Assembly (NCBI RefSeq): GCF_030142155.1
Contig: NZ_CP126247.1
Coordinates: forward strand, 310,001 to 374,000
DNA from: Arthrobacter sp. zg-Y820
Lineage (GTDB): Bacteria > Actinomycetota > Actinomycetes > Actinomycetales > Micrococcaceae
Length of the DNA: 64,000 nucleotides
Direction: 5' to 3'
Below, one piece after another: positions 60,735 to 64,000 of the stretch (its first letter is position 1; each line of letters starts with the position of its first letter). The translations under genes and the position numbers were made by a program. The notes under the pieces were generated by a model. It was given only the letters and a program-made list of their open reading frames with translations, was not told the DNA's origin and did no database searches.

Positions 60735-63700
60735 TTACCGGCCGCTGAGGCAGACCAGGTACCGGGCCCATTCCAGGGTGTAGCGCAGCCAGCCCCGGAC
60801 ATCCCACCAGTTCTTCGGCGGCACCGGGGCGGTGCACACCGGAGCCGGCGGCGTGGTTGGCGCCTCCACCGTGACCGGCAGGGTCACTGTGGTGCCCGAG
60901 GAATCGGCCGTGAGGACCAGCCGGCCCGAAGCCGCAGCCGATGCCGGGACGGTGACGTTGACCGACGCGGTTCCGGCGGTCACGGCAGAGGTGCCCAGGG
61001 GCGTCGCCGTTCCGGCCGCATCCACCCAGCTGACGGCCAGCCCGGTGTTCACCGGGCTTCCCAGTGAGGTCAGATCCAGACCGGACACGGTGAATGATAC
61101 GGCCGCACCCGGAGCTGCGGCGGCCGGAGCGCCCTGCACCACAACGCCCTGGCGGGCGAAGTCAGGTGAGAGCGGGCTGTTGGCCTCGATGTAACTGATC
61201 CACGCGTCACGGTCGACGAGCCCGGAGTCACGGGTGTCGGTGCCTTCGTTGAAGACCGTGAAATTGTCGCCGCCCTGAGCCAGGAAGCTGAACGTGCCCA
61301 CCCGGTAGGCCCGGGTCGGATCCAGGGCTTCACCGTTGACGGTTACCGTGGAGATCCGGGACCCCGCAGCCTGCGCCGGGTCGAACGTGTAGGTGATGTT
61401 GTCCGACAAACCCAATGCCAGGAACGGCCGCGAACTGCCCGCGGGCTGCCACTGCTGTTCGAGCATGGTTTTCAGCTGGGCCCCGGTGAGCGTGGTGGTC
61501 CAGAGGTTGTTGACGAACGGCAGCACCGCGTTGGCCTCGGCGTAGGTGATCACGCCGTCGTCGCCGTAGTACAGTTCGGCCCGCAGCCCGCCGGGATTGG
61601 TGACGCCGATTTCGGCACCGCCCCGGTCGGCCGTGGACAGGGTGCTGAGCAGGGAATCGGCTACGAGGTTGCCCAGCGTGGATTCGGCGCTGCGGTCATC
61701 GCGGGTGGTGCCGGTAAACGCCGTCGTAATGTCCGCGGTCACCGAACCCACCGGCTCGTTGCCGACCTCGGCGGAGTAGGCCAGCGCCGTGTCAACGATT
61801 GACTTCACCTCGGCCACCGCGGGATAGGCGGACACGAGGGACGCTGCGCTTTCCGTGGTCCGCGGAACGTTGGTGGCCGTGTAGGACACCACCTCATCGG
61901 TGGCCGGGTTGTAATCCAGGTTGATCTGGCCGATGAACTCGCCGTAAGACCCGGTCTGCAGCACGGGACGGGTTTTGCCGTCGCCGCCGGGAACGGGTGC
62001 GTCCCAGGCATACTGCTTGTGGGTGTGGCCGGTGTAGATGGCGTCGACCAGCGCACTCGTGCCGTTGACGATCTCGGCAAAGGTTCCGCCGGCGGCCAGT
62101 TCCTGCTCCAGCGTGGACTCCTCGAGGCTGCCGCTGCCGGCACCCTCGTGGTATTCGGCGACGATGACGTCGGCCAGGCCGGCGGCCTGAAGCTGCTCGG
62201 CCACCCGGTTGACGGCCTCGACCGGATCACCAAAGTCCAGGTCGGCGATGCCGCCGGGGCTGACCAGCGTGGGGGTTTCCTCGGTGATGGCACCGATCAC
62301 GGCAACCGACACACCGTTCACGTCCAGGATCGTGTATTCGTCCAGGGCGGGAGTGGTGGTGCCCTTGAGGTAGACGTTGGCGCCGAGGTACGGGAAATCG
62401 GCGGCCGCAGCAACGCGGTCCGTAAGGTCCGCGAAGCCGGCGTCGAACTCGTGGTTGCCCACCGCAGACGCCTGCAATTCCAGAGCGTTCAGGACATCCA
62501 GCGTGGGCTTGTCCTGCTGGACGGAAGACGCGAACAGGGATGCTCCGATGTTGTCGCCGGCGGAGAGGAACAGCGAACTGCCCTCGGGTGCGGCGGCCTT
62601 GAGCTGCTCAACGGTTCCGGCGAAGTTCACGGTATTGTCGTCGATCCTGCCGTGGAAGTCGTTGATGTTCAGCAGGTTCAGCTCTTCGGTTTCCGCTCCT
62701 GCCGGGCTCAGATCCAAGCCGACGAGGATCGGATCGTGGTCCGAGGACCGGTAGGGGTCCGGCGCGTAGTAGTTGGTGACGTTGGTGTTGAAGCGGCTGT
62801 ATTCCAGCGCCAACGACTCCACTGAGTTGATGTTCCAGATGTCGGCTCCGGTGACGGCCTCTGCCGCCTCCCCGGAGGCCAGGACGTGGTCGAGCGAGCC
62901 GACCAAACCGCTGAACGCGTAGGAGTGCTTGCCGGTGGCCTTGCCCAGGTTCACGTAGCCGGCGTCGGCGAGGACCCTCATCGGGTCTTCGGCGGCGTAG
63001 GAGTTGAAGTCCCCGAGCAGGAAGACCTTTTCGGTGCCTGCGGTCTCGGACGCGGTGTCTGCGAAGCTGACCAGCGCCTGGGCCTGGCGGACGCGGTCAG
63101 CGTTCCAGCCGCCCTGCCCGGTGTCAGCGTTCTCGCCCGAGTCCGGAGCTGAGCCCTTGGACTTGAAGTGGTTGCTGATGGCCAGGAGGGTTTCGCTGTC
63201 CGAACCGCCGGCGGGCTTGAAGGCCTGGGCCAGCGGCTCGCGGGCGTTGGAGAAGATGGCTTCATCGTTGAGGATGACGGACTCGCCCACCGGTTCGGCG
63301 GTGGCCGTGCGGAAGATGAACGCGGTGCGGATGACGTCTTCGGCGTCGGGCAGCGCGGCGGGGGAGCGGACGTAATCCCAGGTGCCGGGCGCCTGTTCGT
63401 TCAGGGCGGCCGTCAGGTGAGCCAGCGCCTCGTCGCGGTCCTTGCCGAACGCTGCCGAATTTTCCACCTCCATCAGCGAGACGACGTCGGCGCCCAGGGC
63501 GTTGATCGCGGCAACGATCTTGGCCTGCTGGCGGTCGAGGTTCTCGGCGTTGGCGGCGCCGCGGGCGTCGCAGCCGCCGCGCACGGTCAGCGGGGCGCCG
63601 GCGCGGTCGGTGTAGTAGGTGCAGCCCGCGAGAGTGTCGCCGGTGGTGCTGAAGTAGTTCAACACGTTGAAGGAGGCGAGTTTCAGGTTTCCGCCGACGC

Positions 63701-64000
63701 TTTCCGGGGCGGCCGTGCGGGTGGCTTCGAACGACGCCGGTGTCGCCTCGGCAGCGTTGGCCGCGGTGAGGGCGGTGAGCGGCTGGAACTTCCAGGCACT
63801 GTTGCGGAAGTCCAGGATCACGCCGGTGGTGAAGGCGGCCGCGGCCCCGATCCGCACCGGGTTCTCCGGGGTCAGGTAGGGCAGGGGGATGCCCTGGTTC
63901 GCAGCGCTCAGGAAGTTGGTGCTGGCGCCGTCGTCGAGCTTCACGGCGCGTGCCGCGTTGTCGGCGACGACGGCGGCGTGTTCCGGGGTGCCGACGGCGG
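60735..64000 (-). CDS. ExeM/NucH-type endonuclease fused to 5'-nucleotidase, N-terminus beyond window
   Basis: At least 1087 residues are read here; the N-terminus lies beyond the right edge. An endonuclease/exonuclease/phosphatase domain comes first (LKLASFNVLNYFSTTG, VVSLMEVENSAAF, FLLGDFNSY, SDHDPILVGL). A UshA-type metallophosphatase follows (LNINDFHGRIDD, LSAGDNIGASL, SAVGNHEFDAGF, YTGHTHKQYAW). Next is a 5'-nucleotidase C-terminal substrate domain (GVTNPGGLRAELYYGDD, LTGAQLKTMLEQQW), then Ig-like repeats and a Trp-rich end (NWWDVRGWLRYTLEWARYL). The enzyme probably degrades extracellular DNA and nucleotides for phosphate. No LPXTG sorting motif is seen at the C-terminus. Confidence 0.93.
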   Translation of the reverse strand, partial: AVGTPEHAAVVADNAARAVKLDDGASTNFLSAANQGIPLPYLTPENPVRIGAAAAFTTGVILDFRNSAWKFQPLTALTAANAAEATPASFEATRTAAPESVGGNLKLASFNVLNYFSTTGDTLAGCTYYTDRAGAPLTVRGGCDARGAANAENLDRQQAKIVAAINALGADVVSLMEVENSAAFGKDRDEALAHLTAALNEQAPGTWDYVRSPAALPDAEDVIRTAFIFRTATAEPVGESVILNDEAIFSNAREPLAQAFKPAGGSDSETLLAISNHFKSKGSAPDSGENADTGQGGWNADRVRQAQALVSFADTASETAGTEKVFLLGDFNSYAAEDPMRVLADAGYVNLGKATGKHSYAFSGLVGSLDHVLASGEAAEAVTGADIWNINSVESLALEYSRFNTNVTNYYAPDPYRSSDHDPILVGLDLSPAGAETEELNLLNINDFHGRIDDNTVNFAGTVEQLKAAAPEGSSLFLSAGDNIGASLFASSVQQDKPTLDVLNALELQASAVGNHEFDAGFADLTDRVAAAADFPYLGANVYLKGTTTPALDEYTILDVNGVSVAVIGAITEETPTLVSPGGIADLDFGDPVEAVNRVAEQLQAAGLADVIVAEYHEGAGSGSLEESTLEQELAAGGTFAEIVNGTSALVDAIYTGHTHKQYAWDAPVPGGDGKTRPVLQTGSYGEFIGQINLDYNPATDEVVSYTATNVPRTTESAASLVSAYPAVAEVKSIVDTALAYSAEVGNEPVGSVTADITTAFTGTTRDDRSAESTLGNLVADSLLSTLSTADRGGAEIGVTNPGGLRAELYYGDDGVITYAEANAVLPFVNNLWTTTLTGAQLKTMLEQQWQPAGSSRPFLALGLSDNITYTFDPAQAAGSRISTVTVNGEALDPTRAYRVGTFSFLAQGGDNFTVFNEGTDTRDSGLVDRDAWISYIEANSPLSPDFARQGVVVQGAPAAAAPGAAVSFTVSGLDLTSLGSPVNTGLAVSWVDAAGTATPLGTSAVTAGTASVNVTVPASAAASGRLVLTADSSGTTVTLPVTVEAPTTPPAPVCTAPVPPKNWWDVRGWLRYTLEWARYLVCLSGR

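Overview
The window is chromosomal DNA from a high-GC actinobacterium, most likely a member of the Micrococcaceae close to Arthrobacter. The clues are the GTP-type PEP carboxykinase, an Lhr helicase, a DUF222/HNH protein, a YcnI protein, an actinobacterial-style FAD reductase, and intergenic sites resembling the GlxR/CRP consensus. I can support 46 protein genes (two run off the edges), one gene fragment and three tRNA genes. Species assignment is inference.

Layout. 1-9.8 kb: a partial Lhr helicase, a DUF222/HNH protein, a DUF4232 lipoprotein and YcnI, RlmH, a patatin-like lipase, a DsrE-like protein and small membrane proteins. 9.86-12.28 kb: a tightly overlapping three-gene lipid operon (CDP-alcohol phosphatidyltransferase variant, acyltransferase, CdsA-like cytidylyltransferase). 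12.28-22.0 kb: an island-like block with gene-poor edges lying against tRNA-Ser(CGA). It carries a four-gene cluster: a beta-rich protein, DUF1326, DUF2182 and a 1784-residue multicopper oxidase. 22.2-31.1 kb: PNPOx-like protein, tadA, upp, a winged-helix regulator, a SixA-like phosphatase, two FAD oxidoreductases, tRNA-Arg and pckG. 31.3-41.1 kb: aldehyde dehydrogenase, phosphomannomutase, RecQ, a GntR regulator, a crotonase and an aldo/keto reductase. 41.2-49.9 kb: a divergent catabolic cluster (CoA-transferase, enoyl-CoA hydratase and MatC-type transporter facing an aminotransferase, an FAD/Fe-S dehydrogenase and an FAH-family enzyme). 50-64 kb: tRNA-Ser(GCU), prolyl oligopeptidase, a TfoX-like protein, an FAD/NAD(P)-binding protein, an alpha/beta hydrolase, alcohol and aldehyde dehydrogenases, ctaD and a partial ExeM/5'-nucleotidase fusion.

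The best candidate for an undescribed system is the copper-oxidase cluster at 12.8-21.1 kb. The giant oxidase keeps a complete set of type 1 and trinuclear copper ligands, but the two halves of the site appear in swapped order along the chain. It has no visible export signal and travels with DUF1326 and DUF2182, two Cys-containing families of unclear role. Its substrate (Mn(II), Cu(I), Fe(II) or organic) cannot be read from sequence.

Second-tier points are the Asn-for-Asp variant in the lipid operon's phosphatidyltransferase, palindromic operator candidates in front of pckG and in the divergent catabolic cluster, and a pair of CRP/GlxR-like sites exactly 100 bp apart upstream of the winged-helix regulator.
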